Positions 52,135 to 61,675 of a stretch of 64,000 bases of DNA are shown piece after piece. The notes beneath the pieces are model-generated. The model did not search any database. It was not told the origin of the DNA and saw nothing but the letters and a program-made list of their open reading frames with translations. The stretch's first letter is position 1. The number at the start of each line of letters is the position of its first letter. The stretch is from contig CACNFD010000002.1 of assembly GCA_902619615.1 (NCBI GenBank), forward strand, positions 1 through 64,000, written 5' to 3'. The translations under genes were made by a program, and so were the position numbers. Origin of the DNA: an uncultured SAR116 cluster alpha proteobacterium. Lineage in GTDB: Bacteria > Pseudomonadota > Alphaproteobacteria > Puniceispirillales > Marisalimonadaceae.

Positions 52135-54150
52135 ATGGCGCAAAATACCAAAAAATTAGTATATAACGAAATTAAAGAAATAAGTTTCTTTGACGAATTA
52201 CTAGAATGGAACAAAGATAAATCAATTTATTATTGGATTATAGTTCTTTGCTCTTGGTTATCTGTTGGATTGGCATTTTATCATTTATTTGTTGCAGTTT
52301 ATGGAACTCCTGAAGGTAGATCATTTAGATCTATCCATCTATCTGCAATGATGGTTTTAGCGGTATTTATTTATCCTCTTTTTCGAAATAATATAAAAGA
52401 TCCCATAATTATAAAAAATGACTCAAATGGTAATTTTTTAAGGTCTCTTGGTTTTTGTTACGATCTCATAATTATACTTTCAATAATTTTTGTCCAGTTA
52501 TGGACAACCTGGGATGTTGAAAACTTTATGATGAGATACGGAGACAAATATATTGGGGATATAATTGTAGGCTCCATACTCATATTTATTGTTTTAGATG
52601 CAACTAGAAGAGCTGTCGGTTGGGCTATGGTATTTGTTGCAGGTTTTTTTATGTTACATGCTTTATATGCACACAAGTTTTTTGGTTTTTTTTATGGTCC
52701 TCCAACAAGATTAGCTAAGTACATAGATACTCTATTTATGACATCTGATGGAATATATGGAATACCACTTTATGTTGCTTCAACATATATAGTTTTATTT
52801 ATAATATTTGGTGGAATTTTAATAAGATCTGGTGTTGGAAGATTTTTTGTTGACTTAGCAGTTGCACTCACAGGCCATAGAACCGGAGGACCAGCAAAGG
52901 CTGCTGTAGTAGCTTCAGGAATGACTGGAACAGTATACGGATCTGCTGTTGCAAATGTTGTTACGACTGGCTCATTTACTATTCCGCTGATGAAAAATTA
53001 TGGTTACAGAGCTAAATTTGCTGCTGCTGTTGAAGCGTGTGCTTCATCTGGAGGACAAATTACACCTCCAATAATGGGTGCGGCTGCTTTTATAATGGCT
53101 GAATTTTTAGAAGCACCTTATTCATATGTAATTCTGGCAGCAATAATACCTGCCTTTTTATATTTTACCACAATTTATTTCATGGTTCACGTTGAGGCAG
53201 AAAAACATGGGATTGAAAAAATTGATAAATCTGTATTACCAAATGTTATAGAAGTTCTTAAAAGTGGTGGGCATATGTTACTTTCACTTGTTGTACTAAT
53301 AGGTCTACTGATTTATGGCAAAACAGCTATGACTGCTGGGTTTTGGAGTATTGTTTCTGTTATCATTCTTAGTTTTATTAAAAAAAATACAAGGATGTCA
53401 GTTATTGATTTATTGGGAGCATTCGAGAGCGGCATCAAATCTACTGTTCCAGTCACTATAGCGTGTGCTTGTGCAGGAATAATTATTGGTTCCGTTTTTG
53501 TTTCAGGTCTAGGGCTTAAATTTACACAATCAGTTATAGACCTATCAGGCGGTGTTTTATTTATTTTGTTATGTTTAACAGCAATTTCTGCTATTATTCT
53601 TGGCATGGGAATGACTACTACTGCTGTTTATATCACTGTTGCCGCCCTTATAGTTCCATCATTAATTGAATCCGGTATATTGCCAATTGCGGCTCATATG
53701 TTTGCATTTTATTTTGGAGTTGTTTCAACTATTACACCACCAGTTGCACTAGCCTCGTTTGCAGGTGCTGCAATAGCAAAATCTCCTCCAATGTCAACGG
53801 CTGTTGAGTCAAGTAAGGTTGGGATAGCTAAATATATTGTCCCCTTTGCTTTTGTTTATAACCCTTCGTTGTTGATGGAAGGACCAATTATTTGGAGTAT
53901 TTATAGTTTAATGTCTGTGCTTTTAGCTTATTGGTGTATGACGTTAGGGCTTGAGGGTTGGTTTAATGGTAAACTTAATGCATTTAAAAGAATTTTGGCT
54001 TTGATCGGATCAGTTACATTATTAATTCCACCATTACAAAATATTTATGGGATAGATGGCATTTACTACAACCTCATAGGTTTTCTTATTCTAATGATAA
54101 TATATTACCTACAAGGAAAACTTAATTTCAAGTTGAAGGTATCAACATGA
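52135..54150 (+). CDS. TRAP transporter fused DctQ-DctM permease (TAXI type)
   Basis: The 671-residue membrane protein has a DctQ-like N-terminal part and a DctM-like rest with AAVVASGMTGTVYGSAVANVVTTGSFTIPLM, SSGGQITPPIMGAAAFIM and TITPPVALASFAGAAIA, typical of TAXI fused permeases (DUF3394-like C-terminal helices included). It imports the ligand of the preceding receptor with ion symport. Its start lies 57 bases after the receptor gene, past the hairpin. It overlaps the next small gene by four bases. Confidence 0.93.
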   Translation: MAQNTKKLVYNEIKEISFFDELLEWNKDKSIYYWIIVLCSWLSVGLAFYHLFVAVYGTPEGRSFRSIHLSAMMVLAVFIYPLFRNNIKDPIIIKNDSNGNFLRSLGFCYDLIIILSIIFVQLWTTWDVENFMMRYGDKYIGDIIVGSILIFIVLDATRRAVGWAMVFVAGFFMLHALYAHKFFGFFYGPPTRLAKYIDTLFMTSDGIYGIPLYVASTYIVLFIIFGGILIRSGVGRFFVDLAVALTGHRTGGPAKAAVVASGMTGTVYGSAVANVVTTGSFTIPLMKNYGYRAKFAAAVEACASSGGQITPPIMGAAAFIMAEFLEAPYSYVILAAIIPAFLYFTTIYFMVHVEAEKHGIEKIDKSVLPNVIEVLKSGGHMLLSLVVLIGLLIYGKTAMTAGFWSIVSVIILSFIKKNTRMSVIDLLGAFESGIKSTVPVTIACACAGIIIGSVFVSGLGLKFTQSVIDLSGGVLFILLCLTAISAIILGMGMTTTAVYITVAALIVPSLIESGILPIAAHMFAFYFGVVSTITPPVALASFAGAAIAKSPPMSTAVESSKVGIAKYIVPFAFVYNPSLLMEGPIIWSIYSLMSVLLAYWCMTLGLEGWFNGKLNAFKRILALIGSVTLLIPPLQNIYGIDGIYYNLIGFLILMIIYYLQGKLNFKLKVST

Positions 54151-54332
54151 ATAAAATATTTTTAGGGAAACCTATTCATTGGTTATTGATAATAATTACA
54201 ACAGCTATAATATTTGCATGTGGGTTTAACAAAATGCATGTTAGCAATTTCAATTTATTTATTTCTATTATATTTATTTCTGTTGCCATTTTGATTTTTC
54301 TAATATTAGAGACTTCAAAACAAAAGAATTGA
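54147..54332 (+). CDS. Small membrane protein linked to TAXI-TRAP permease
   Basis: The 61-residue product has two clear hydrophobic helices (WLLIIITTAIIFACGF and FNLFISIIFISVAILIFLIL) with a short loop between. Its start overlaps the TRAP permease stop (ATGA), so it is translated together with it. I do not recognise a named family. It may be an accessory subunit of the transporter. No antisense or alternative reading frame fits the stretch better. Confidence 0.6.
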   Translation: MNKIFLGKPIHWLLIIITTAIIFACGFNKMHVSNFNLFISIIFISVAILIFLILETSKQKN

Positions 54333-54397
54333 TTACTTATATTTCTTTGTTATCCTCATTTTTAATTTATTAAATGTTAGTCAAATCAGGTGTTTTA

Positions 54398-55954
54398 ATG
54401 GCCAAAAAAGAATTGGAAATTCTGTTAAAAGCAACAAAAATTAACAAATCGTTTGGAAATTTTGTTGCAAATAAAGATATTGATATTTCAATTGCTAAAG
54501 GCCAAATACATGCTCTCTTGGGAGAAAATGGTGCTGGTAAATCAACATTGGTGAAAATATTTTATGGTGTGCTTCAACCAGACAAAGGATCAATAGAAAT
54601 TAATAACCAAAAAGTAACTATAACATCACCAAATGTGGCTCGAAAAAACGGAATTGGAATGGTGTTTCAACATTTTTCTCTTTTTCCTGCTCTTACAGTT
54701 GCAGAAAATATTTTAATCGCACTTGATAAGAAAATTAAGTTTAATAAAGTAGTTGATGAAATAACGAAATTGTCAAAAGAGTGGGAATTATTTGTTGATC
54801 CTTTGAAATTAGTAAGTGAGTTATCAGTTGGCGAAAAACAAAGGGTAGAAATTATTAGATGCTTAATGCAAAATCCAGATCTATTAATTATGGATGAGCC
54901 AACCTCTGTTCTTACTCCTCAAGAAATAAAAAATTTATTTAAAATTTTAAAAAGGCTCTCATCTTCAGGATGTTCTATATTATATATAAGCCATAAATTA
55001 GAAGAAATAATACAGTTGGCTGATAAAGTAACTATCTTAAAGTCAGGGGAATCTATTGCTTCAATTGATGCTAGGAAAACAACAACCAATTTTTTAGCAG
55101 AGACAATGGTTGGTAAAAAAATTACTGAATTAAAAAAAACTATTAAGTCAAAATCAAAAAACGTTGCATTTGAGGTGAAAAATTTAGACAAGCTGAAAGA
55201 CCATGAGTTTGGAATTTCGTTAACAAATATAAATTTAAAGGTTAATTATGGAGAAATTTTAGGTGTTGCTGGAATTGCTGGTAATGGACAAGTAGAGTTG
55301 ATGGAAATCTTGAGCGGCGAAATTAATTGTGAAGATAATAACCAAATACTCTTAGATAAATTACCCATTGGTAAAACTTATATAAATGAAAGACGAAAAC
55401 TTGGAATTGAAACAATACCAGAAGAGAGAACTTTTCAAGCTACCGTCCCAAACTTAACTTTAAGTGAAAATACATTCCTCACTTACTTTTTCAAATACAA
55501 TAATACTAAAAACTTGATTTCAAATTTATTAAATAATCCTCAAAACAGTATAGAAGAAAGTACAAAAATAATCAAAAACAATGATGTAAGGTGTCCAGAA
55601 ATAAATCCTCTAGCTAGTCAATTGTCTGGAGGAAATTTACAAAAATTCATTTTAGGAAGATCTTTAGCTAATAACCCTAAAGTTGCAATTTTTTCTCAAC
55701 CTACTTGGGGCGTTGACATTGGTGCAGCAACCGCCATTAGACAAAAATTATTAGATCTCTCTCAAAACGGAAAAGCAGTTATCTTAATAAGTCAGGATTT
55801 GGAAGAAATTTTCGAATTATCAGATAAGGTTTGTGTAATCAATGAAGGTGTTTTAAGTGAAATATTTGATGTCAGAGATATAACAGCAACAGATGTTGGA
55901 TTACTAATGGGTGGTAAAAATAAAAAAAATAATAAGATGGAACGTATTAAATGA
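54398..55954 (+). CDS. ABC transporter ATPase of a BMP-family importer (two nucleotide-binding domains)
   Basis: The protein is a tandem ATPase of the sugar/nucleoside class. Domain one has Walker A GENGAGKSTLVK, signature LSVGEKQRVEI and Walker B LLIMDEPTSVLT; domain two has the degenerate GIAGNGQVEL loop and LSGGNLQKFILGRSL. This matches YufO/BmpB-type ATPases of purine nucleoside importers. The track start is 54374, but AGG lies seven bases before the ATG at 54398, giving 518 residues. It overlaps the first permease by four bases (ATGA). Confidence 0.92.
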   Translation: MAKKELEILLKATKINKSFGNFVANKDIDISIAKGQIHALLGENGAGKSTLVKIFYGVLQPDKGSIEINNQKVTITSPNVARKNGIGMVFQHFSLFPALTVAENILIALDKKIKFNKVVDEITKLSKEWELFVDPLKLVSELSVGEKQRVEIIRCLMQNPDLLIMDEPTSVLTPQEIKNLFKILKRLSSSGCSILYISHKLEEIIQLADKVTILKSGESIASIDARKTTTNFLAETMVGKKITELKKTIKSKSKNVAFEVKNLDKLKDHEFGISLTNINLKVNYGEILGVAGIAGNGQVELMEILSGEINCEDNNQILLDKLPIGKTYINERRKLGIETIPEERTFQATVPNLTLSENTFLTYFFKYNNTKNLISNLLNNPQNSIEESTKIIKNNDVRCPEINPLASQLSGGNLQKFILGRSLANNPKVAIFSQPTWGVDIGAATAIRQKLLDLSQNGKAVILISQDLEEIFELSDKVCVINEGVLSEIFDVRDITATDVGLLMGGKNKKNNKMERIK

Positions 55955-57027
55955 TTACTTTTATACCAAGAGTTAAAGTTTCAAAAAACTGGGTAATCAT
56001 AGCACCTATATTATCAATAGTTTTTACAATATTTTTTGGTTTACTAATTTTTACGTTCCTAGGTTACAACCCACTAGAGACTCTTTATCAAATCTTTGTG
56101 TCTCCTTTCTCAAGAATAGACCGTATTAGTGATATATTAGTTAAGGCTTGCCCACTAATTATCATCGGCACTGGTTTGATGTTATGTTTTAAGTCTAATG
56201 TTTGGAATATTGGAGCTGAAGGTCAATTTATTATGGGAGCTTTGTTAGCTGGTTTTATAGCATTGTCATTTCCAAATATTGAAACAAAATTCTTTTTACT
56301 AATTACTATTTTAGCTGGCTTTGTCGGGGGGGCATTATGGGCATTTATACCAGCAATTTTGAAAACTAAATTAAATGTAAATGAGATTTTAGTAAGTTTG
56401 ATGCTGGTTTATGTTGCAATGTTATTTATAGATTTTATTGTAAGAGGACCATTGCGCGATCCAATGAGCTTTGGGTTTCCACTATCTAAACCCTATCCTG
56501 AAGGAGCAATAATAAATAAAATACCTTTTCCAGGAATTGGTTTTCTTGGACAACTTCATTATGGGATTTTGTTTGTTTTTTTATTAGTACCTATTTCTTG
56601 GATTTTTGTTAATAAAACTTTAGGTGGTTTTAAAATCAATGTATTAGGATCTGCACCACAGGCAGCAAAATTTGCAGGTTTTAAACAAAATTCAATTACT
56701 TTAACTGTTCTTTTATTATCTGGTGGCTTAGCTGGCGTTGCAGGAGTTATTGAAGTATCAGCAAATATAGGTCAATTACAACCAGAAGTGTCATTTGGCT
56801 ATGGATTTACAGCAATAATTGTTGCTTTTCTTGGAAGATTAAGCCCTGTTGGAATTTTATTTGCTGGAATAATTATAGCAACAGTTAAGCTTGGTGCTGA
56901 TAATGCTCAAATGACTATGGGTATACCAAAAGTTGTAACAGGTTTATTTGAAGGTATTTTGCTCTTTTTTTTGTTAACAGGTGAAACTCTTCAAAAATAC
57001 AAGATAAAGTGGTCTGAGGGTAAGTAA
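55951..57027 (+). CDS. BMP-type ABC importer permease (YufP-like)
   Basis: The 358-residue protein has about nine helices and the BPD_transp_2 landmarks GLMLCFKSNVWNIGAEGQFIMGALLAG, KTKLNVNEILVSLMLVYVA, GSAPQAAKFAGFKQNS and FTAIIVAFLGRLSPVG. Its start overlaps the ATPase stop, and the next permease starts two bases after its end. It forms one half of the membrane channel of a nucleoside-type importer. Confidence 0.93.
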   Translation: MITFIPRVKVSKNWVIIAPILSIVFTIFFGLLIFTFLGYNPLETLYQIFVSPFSRIDRISDILVKACPLIIIGTGLMLCFKSNVWNIGAEGQFIMGALLAGFIALSFPNIETKFFLLITILAGFVGGALWAFIPAILKTKLNVNEILVSLMLVYVAMLFIDFIVRGPLRDPMSFGFPLSKPYPEGAIINKIPFPGIGFLGQLHYGILFVFLLVPISWIFVNKTLGGFKINVLGSAPQAAKFAGFKQNSITLTVLLLSGGLAGVAGVIEVSANIGQLQPEVSFGYGFTAIIVAFLGRLSPVGILFAGIIIATVKLGADNAQMTMGIPKVVTGLFEGILLFFLLTGETLQKYKIKWSEGK

Positions 57028-57029
57028 CA

Positions 57030-57941
57030 ATGGAAGCACTAATTTTGACTATTATAGCAACTTCAATCCCATTATTACTTGCAGCCACTGGTGAACTAAT
57101 AGCTGAAAAAAGTGGGATTTTAAATCTTGGAGTTGAAGGGATGATGTTAAGTGGAGCTGTGGGTGCTTTAGGAGCTGTTTTATGGCTTGAAAACCCTTAT
57201 TACGGAATAGTTGCAGGAGCATTATCAGGTGTACTAATGGCATCAATTTTTTCTGTATTTACAATTAATTTCATGACTAATCAAGTTGCTACTGGTTTAG
57301 GTTTAACTATATTTGCTACTGGTCTTACTGGTTTAGCTGGAGCACCTTTAGTTGGCAAGACCATACCCTCTTTGCCCAAAATAGAAATTTTTTTATTATC
57401 AGATGTACCTTTAATCGGGAGTATTTTATTTAAACAAGATTTTGTAGCATATTTATCTATAGCAATAATTATATTTATATCTTTCTTTTTAAAGTATTCA
57501 AAATCAGGAATTATTTTAAGGGCGGTTGGAGATGATCATCAGAGCGCACATTCAGTGGGATATCCAGTAAAAAAAATAAGATGGTATGCAACTTGTTTTG
57601 GTGGAATGTGTGCAGGAATTGGAGGTGCTTATATTCCTTTGGTGTTAACACCACATTGGTCAGAGGGCATGACAGCTGGTAGAGGATGGATTGCACTAGC
57701 TTTAGTCGTTTTTGCTTCTTGGATACCCTGGCGCATTATTGTTGGAGCTTTAATATTTGGAGGAATCACTATTGCACAACTAGTTGGACAGGCAAGGGGT
57801 TGGCCTATCCCTTCACAGTTACTTTCAATGATGCCTTATATAGCAACAATTATTGCATTAACAATGATTTCAGGAAGATTATCTAAAAATAATAGTGTTG
57901 TACCGTCGTCACTTGGTAAACCTTTTTTTGGCAATCAATAA
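57030..57941 (+). CDS. BMP-type ABC importer permease (YufQ-like)
   Basis: The 303-residue protein carries the family signature ATGELIAEKSGILNLGVEGMMLSGA, MTNQVATGLGLTIFATGLTGL, RAVGDDHQSAHSVGYPVKKIRW and GRGWIALALVVFASW. It pairs with the previous permease. It ends 113 bases before the receptor gene, which lies last in this unit and has its own candidate promoter. Confidence 0.93.
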   Translation: MEALILTIIATSIPLLLAATGELIAEKSGILNLGVEGMMLSGAVGALGAVLWLENPYYGIVAGALSGVLMASIFSVFTINFMTNQVATGLGLTIFATGLTGLAGAPLVGKTIPSLPKIEIFLLSDVPLIGSILFKQDFVAYLSIAIIIFISFFLKYSKSGIILRAVGDDHQSAHSVGYPVKKIRWYATCFGGMCAGIGGAYIPLVLTPHWSEGMTAGRGWIALALVVFASWIPWRIIVGALIFGGITIAQLVGQARGWPIPSQLLSMMPYIATIIALTMISGRLSKNNSVVPSSLGKPFFGNQ

Positions 57942-57998
57942 AATTGCTAGAAATATTTGCAATTATAAAATATTATTAAAATGTTAATTTTTTTTTAA

Positions 57999-58026
57999 TT
58001 GTCATTTATTTTATTAAGTCTAATAT
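57999..58026 (+). promoter_or_regulatory. Promoter candidate of the BMP receptor gene
   Basis: TTGTCA (57999-58004) and TAATAT (58021-58026) are 16 bases apart and sit 28 bases before the receptor ATG. Together with the terminator after the receptor, this would allow separate high expression of the binding protein. Confidence 0.5.
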
Positions 58027-58054
58027 TTTTATAAATTTAAATTGAGGTTCTGAA

Positions 58055-59179
58055 ATGAGAAATATTATTATTTTACTAGGTGTACTTGTAGTCGGTGCAG
58101 TTGGATTTTTGTTTTATCAAGACAAATCTGAAATACCTGTTGCTGAAAAAGAAACATCTGTAACTAAGGTGGGATTTGTATATTTAACAACACCTGGAGA
58201 TCATGGCTGGACATACGCACATGAACTTGGGAAACAAATGGTTGAAAAACGATTTGGCAAAGATGTTAAAGTCTCAGTGGTTGAAAATGTTCCTGAAGGT
58301 CCAGATGCAACAAGAGTAATTAGAGAATTAGCTAAAGGGGGTAATGAAATTATTTTTACTACTTCTTTTGGATACATGGATCCAACATTAAAAGTCGCTA
58401 AAGAATTTCCTGATGTAAAGTTCGAGCATATTACAGGCTACAAAAGATCTAAAAATGTTGCCACTGGTAATATTCGTTTCTATGAAGGTAGATATATACA
58501 AGGTGTGGTAGCTGGATTAATGACTAAAACAAATAAGATTGGTTATATTGGAGCTTATCCTATAGCTGAAGTTATAATGGGAATTAATGCTTTTGCACAA
58601 GGTCTAAAATCTGTGAATAAAGATGCAACAATATCTGTTATCTGGGCAAACACTTGGTATGATCCAGTAAAAGAAGCCGATGCCGCAAAGGTGCATATCG
58701 CTGAAGGAGCTGATGTATTAGCGCAACATACAGACTCTCCAGCTATGCTTCAAATAGCCGAAAAGGAAGGTGCATTAGGTTTTGGTCAATCTACTGACAT
58801 GTCAGCATTTGCACCTAAAGCTCAATTGTTTGCTTCAATTAATAACTGGGGCCCTTACTACATAAAGAAAATTGAGGAACTAAGAAATGGAAAGTGGAAC
58901 ACTGGCGATGGACCTCACCATTGGGCTGGTAACGTTTGGGGTGGCTTGAAATCAGATATGTTAATAATATCAAAGTTCCAAAACATGCCTGATGAAGTTG
59001 CTCAAAAAGCTCAAGAAGCCCTAGATGGTATTAAAACTGGTAAAATAAATATTTTTGCTGGTCCATTAATTGATAACACTGGTAAAGAAATTATTCCTGC
59101 AGGTAAAGCCCTAGATGATGGTGCTTTATGGGGAATGAATTATTACTTACAAGGTGTGGATGGAAAAGTTCCAGGTTAA
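58055..59179 (+). CDS. BMP-family (PnrA-like) ABC importer binding protein
   Basis: The 374-residue receptor starts with a short N-terminal hydrophobic segment (IIILLGVLVVGAVGFLFY) that may stay as a membrane anchor because no clear cleavage site or lipobox Cys follows. The body matches the BMP family: VGFVYLTTPGDHGWTYAHELG, IIFTTSFGYMDPTLKVA, GYIGAYPIAEVIMGINAFAQGLKS and WANTWYDPVKEADAA. Family members bind nucleosides or related purines. With the ATPase and two permeases upstream it forms a complete importer. GAGG precedes the ATG. Confidence 0.92.
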   Translation: MRNIIILLGVLVVGAVGFLFYQDKSEIPVAEKETSVTKVGFVYLTTPGDHGWTYAHELGKQMVEKRFGKDVKVSVVENVPEGPDATRVIRELAKGGNEIIFTTSFGYMDPTLKVAKEFPDVKFEHITGYKRSKNVATGNIRFYEGRYIQGVVAGLMTKTNKIGYIGAYPIAEVIMGINAFAQGLKSVNKDATISVIWANTWYDPVKEADAAKVHIAEGADVLAQHTDSPAMLQIAEKEGALGFGQSTDMSAFAPKAQLFASINNWGPYYIKKIEELRNGKWNTGDGPHHWAGNVWGGLKSDMLIISKFQNMPDEVAQKAQEALDGIKTGKINIFAGPLIDNTGKEIIPAGKALDDGALWGMNYYLQGVDGKVPG

Positions 59180-59188
59180 TTTTAAATT

Positions 59189-59219
59189 AGGTAGCCATAA
59201 ATTTTATGGTTACCTTTTC
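59189..59219 (+). terminator. Rho-independent terminator after the BMP receptor gene
   Basis: AGGTAGCCATAA and TTATGGTTACCT form a 12-bp stem (one G-T pair) around a three-base loop, followed by TTTTC. It starts nine bases after the receptor stop. It covers the ATG (59206) used by the ORF track for the next gene. Confidence 0.8.
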
Positions 59220-59229
59220 TTCAAATTCT

Positions 59230-59922
59230 GTGAATAAAAATTTTGTAAAATACTTATTATTTTTTTCATTAATAATTCTTTTACCCACTGTTTCTTTTTC
59301 AGAAATTAATATCTCTAAAATTAAAAACAAAGTTTACGTATTAAATATACATGGAAAGAGATTTTTTCTTAGTGAAGATAATTACATAAGATCTGGTGAT
59401 TATTTAAGCACTAGGGAAAAACCTGCTACAATTATTTTTGAAGATAATACAAAAATATGTTTCTCTTCAAATTCTTCTTTAAAAGTTTTAAGAAATAAAG
59501 ACAAAATAAATTTCAAATTCAAAAAAGGTTCAATACTTTTTTCAATAAACAGAAAGTCAAAGGACAATTACAATTTAGCTTTCTTTTCCTATTATTTAGA
59601 CAATATTAAGGATATTATTATTCTCTCAAAAAAAAATAATCTAGAAATAATTAATTTCAAAAAAAGTCTTAATATTTTCTATAAGAATGATATTAACAAA
59701 ATTAATTTACCCTCATTCACAATCTTAGAATTATTAAATAATGGAAACGTTGCTAAAAAAATAAAAATACTAGAAACTAAAAAATTTTCAAAAAAATTTT
59801 TAGAAAATTGTTCGATAAAATTACCAAAAATTAATAAGAGTTATGATAAAACTTTTAAAACTCAATATGGTTGTGTTTCTCAAAATGGAAAATTAGTTTG
59901 TGGTAACAAATACAAAAAATGA
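59230..59922 (+). CDS. Exported FecR-like protein
   Basis: The product has a signal peptide (FVKYLLFFSLIILLPTVSFSE) and a domain beginning near residue 40 with VYVLNIHGKRFFLSEDNYIRSGDYLSTREKPATIIFEDNTKICFSSNSSL, which resembles the FecR ligand-sensing domain seen in exported proteins of unknown role. The C-terminus has three Cys (NCSIKLP, YGCVSQ, VCGNK). The track start at 59206 lies inside the terminator stem of the upstream gene, so the GTG at 59230 is preferred, giving about 230 residues; no good ribosome binding site precedes either. It converges with the TauE gene. Confidence 0.65.
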   Translation: MNKNFVKYLLFFSLIILLPTVSFSEINISKIKNKVYVLNIHGKRFFLSEDNYIRSGDYLSTREKPATIIFEDNTKICFSSNSSLKVLRNKDKINFKFKKGSILFSINRKSKDNYNLAFFSYYLDNIKDIIILSKKNNLEIINFKKSLNIFYKNDINKINLPSFTILELLNNGNVAKKIKILETKKFSKKFLENCSIKLPKINKSYDKTFKTQYGCVSQNGKLVCGNKYKK

Positions 59923-59927
59923 AAATT

Positions 59928-60671
59928 TCATAAATTTAAATATATTATTCTTAATGCAATAAATCCTAATAAAATGAGAGTGATTTTATCAAAAATATCT
60001 TTTGACATATTTTTAGCAAACCATGAACCAAGAGGCATAAAACAAATTAAAACAATTGTAGATACGAAACTTAGAATAGTTATCTCAAAATTAAAAAAAT
60101 CATAATAATACAAAGTAGGAATTTGAAAAATAGACATAACTCCAAAGTAAACTGAAATAGTTGGTATAAACTGGTTTCTTTCTAATTTCATAGAATTTAA
60201 GAAAGTTATAGACACTGGAGCTGAAAGGCCAGCACTTCCTTGAAGCACTCCCCCTCCAGCACCCATTACAAAAACTAATTTTTTTGCTCTTTGATAGGCT
60301 AATTTCCATGAAGGAACAATCAGCTTAAGAGCAATGTAAATTATTACAATAAATGCAACTGAAAGCGTAAGTATTTTTATAGGTAAATTTATTAACAAAA
60401 TGGTGCCAAAGAAAGCACCGATACCGCCACCTAAAGCAAATGACAAAGTAAAAAACATTGGAAGAATTGTTTTTCTAAATTGATAAATCTGGCTTATGTT
60501 TGTTAATAAATTTGGTATGACCATTATTATAACTGCTATTCGAACATCATAAAATGCAGCTATAACAGGTATTGTTATTATAGGTGCTCCCGCACCAGTT
60601 GCACCTTTAAGAGTTCCTCCTAGAGCGAAAGCGACTAAAATTGCAAAAATAGTAATTGGATCAAAAGTCAT
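59928..60671 (-). CDS. TauE/SafE-family membrane exporter
   Basis: The 247-residue protein has about eight hydrophobic helices and the family repeat starts FALGGTLKGATGAGAPIITIPVIAAF and VFVMGAGGGVLQGSAGLSAPVSITFLNS. TauE/SafE proteins are proposed exporters of sulfite or sulfonates and related anions. It is the last gene of a four-gene reverse operon with an MDR oxidoreductase, an HpaI-type aldolase and a hydroxyacid dehydrogenase, so it may export or import a small organic acid or sulfonate. A small ATG-containing palindrome at its stop is not a convincing terminator. Confidence 0.9.
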   Translation of the reverse strand: MTFDPITIFAILVAFALGGTLKGATGAGAPIITIPVIAAFYDVRIAVIIMVIPNLLTNISQIYQFRKTILPMFFTLSFALGGGIGAFFGTILLINLPIKILTLSVAFIVIIYIALKLIVPSWKLAYQRAKKLVFVMGAGGGVLQGSAGLSAPVSITFLNSMKLERNQFIPTISVYFGVMSIFQIPTLYYYDFFNFEITILSFVSTIVLICFMPLGSWFAKNMSKDIFDKITLILLGFIALRIIYLNL

Positions 60672-60678
60672 AAAATCT

Positions 60679-61650
60679 TTAAACTTTTAAAATCAATTTT
60701 CCAAAATGTTGGTTCTCTCTCATACAAGACAAAGCATCTGAAACATCATCAAATTCAAAAATCTTTTCTATAGGTAAAGATAATTTACCTTTAACAACCA
60801 AATCACCTAAATCACTCCACATTTTTGAGTAGACTTCTCTGATTTCGTTTATTGATCTAGTTCTAAAAGTGACACCGCGATAATTTATTCTTCTTAAAGC
60901 ATGAAGATCACAGTTGAACTCTGTATTACCTCCAGCTAACCTTCCTACGTTTACTATTGTTCCTTTTACTTTGGATGCTTTCATATTTTCGTTGATTGTA
61001 TAACCAGAAAGTTGATCTATAATTAAATCTACACCTTCGTTATTAGTTGCTTGTAATACCTGATCAACCCAGTCTCTATCTTTTGAATTTACCACCAGGT
61101 CAGCACCAATAGATTTTAATTTATCAAATTTTTCTGGCTTTGTAGATGTTCCTATAACTAGTTTAGCCCCTAAATGTTTTGCTATCTGGAGTCCCATTAG
61201 ACCAACGCCTGAACTTGCTCCTTGTATTAAAATTGATTGTCCTTTACTAAAATTACCAATTGTAACAATAGCGTTGTGCATCGTTGCTAGAGCTATCGGT
61301 AATGTACTAGCTGTAGCAAAATCCATTTTATTGTCAGGTATCTTTATAACTCTTCCATAATCTGCAATTGCATATTCAGCCCAAACTGAAGCTCCTGAAC
61401 ACATAACTCTATCACCAATTGAGAGATTTTTTACATGTTCTCCACATTCAATAATTTCTCCTGAAAATTCCATGCCAACAATCGTACCAGGACCCCCAGC
61501 CGCACCATGAGCACCACCATCCGCTACTACCATATCAGCTCTATTCAATCCACATGCATGTACCTTTACGAGAACATCACTATCCTTTGGCGATGGTGTA
61601 TCTACATCTATTATTTGAACTCCAGTTTCAACTACTGTGACCGCTTTCAT
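60679..61650 (-). CDS. MDR-family NAD(P)H:quinone oxidoreductase-like enzyme
   Basis: The 323-residue protein has the medium-chain dehydrogenase N-domain (VHACGLNRADMVV, IVGMEFSGEIIECG, GDRVMC) and a Rossmann domain (ILIQGASSGVGLMGLQIAKHLGAKLVIGTS, IDQLSG). The zinc-binding residues of alcohol dehydrogenases are absent, so it belongs to the quinone-oxidoreductase group. It ends seven bases before the TauE gene and is 25 bases after the aldolase gene. Confidence 0.92.
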   Translation of the reverse strand: MKAVTVVETGVQIIDVDTPSPKDSDVLVKVHACGLNRADMVVADGGAHGAAGGPGTIVGMEFSGEIIECGEHVKNLSIGDRVMCSGASVWAEYAIADYGRVIKIPDNKMDFATASTLPIALATMHNAIVTIGNFSKGQSILIQGASSGVGLMGLQIAKHLGAKLVIGTSTKPEKFDKLKSIGADLVVNSKDRDWVDQVLQATNNEGVDLIIDQLSGYTINENMKASKVKGTIVNVGRLAGGNTEFNCDLHALRRINYRGVTFRTRSINEIREVYSKMWSDLGDLVVKGKLSLPIEKIFEFDDVSDALSCMRENQHFGKLILKV

Positions 61651-61675
61651 TCTAATCCTTTCAAATATTTTAATT

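Noticed and set aside
59919-59931. ATGAAAATTTCAT palindrome at the convergent end of the FecR-like and TauE genes
   Set aside because: Short, A/T-rich and without a T run, so it is likely chance in this composition.
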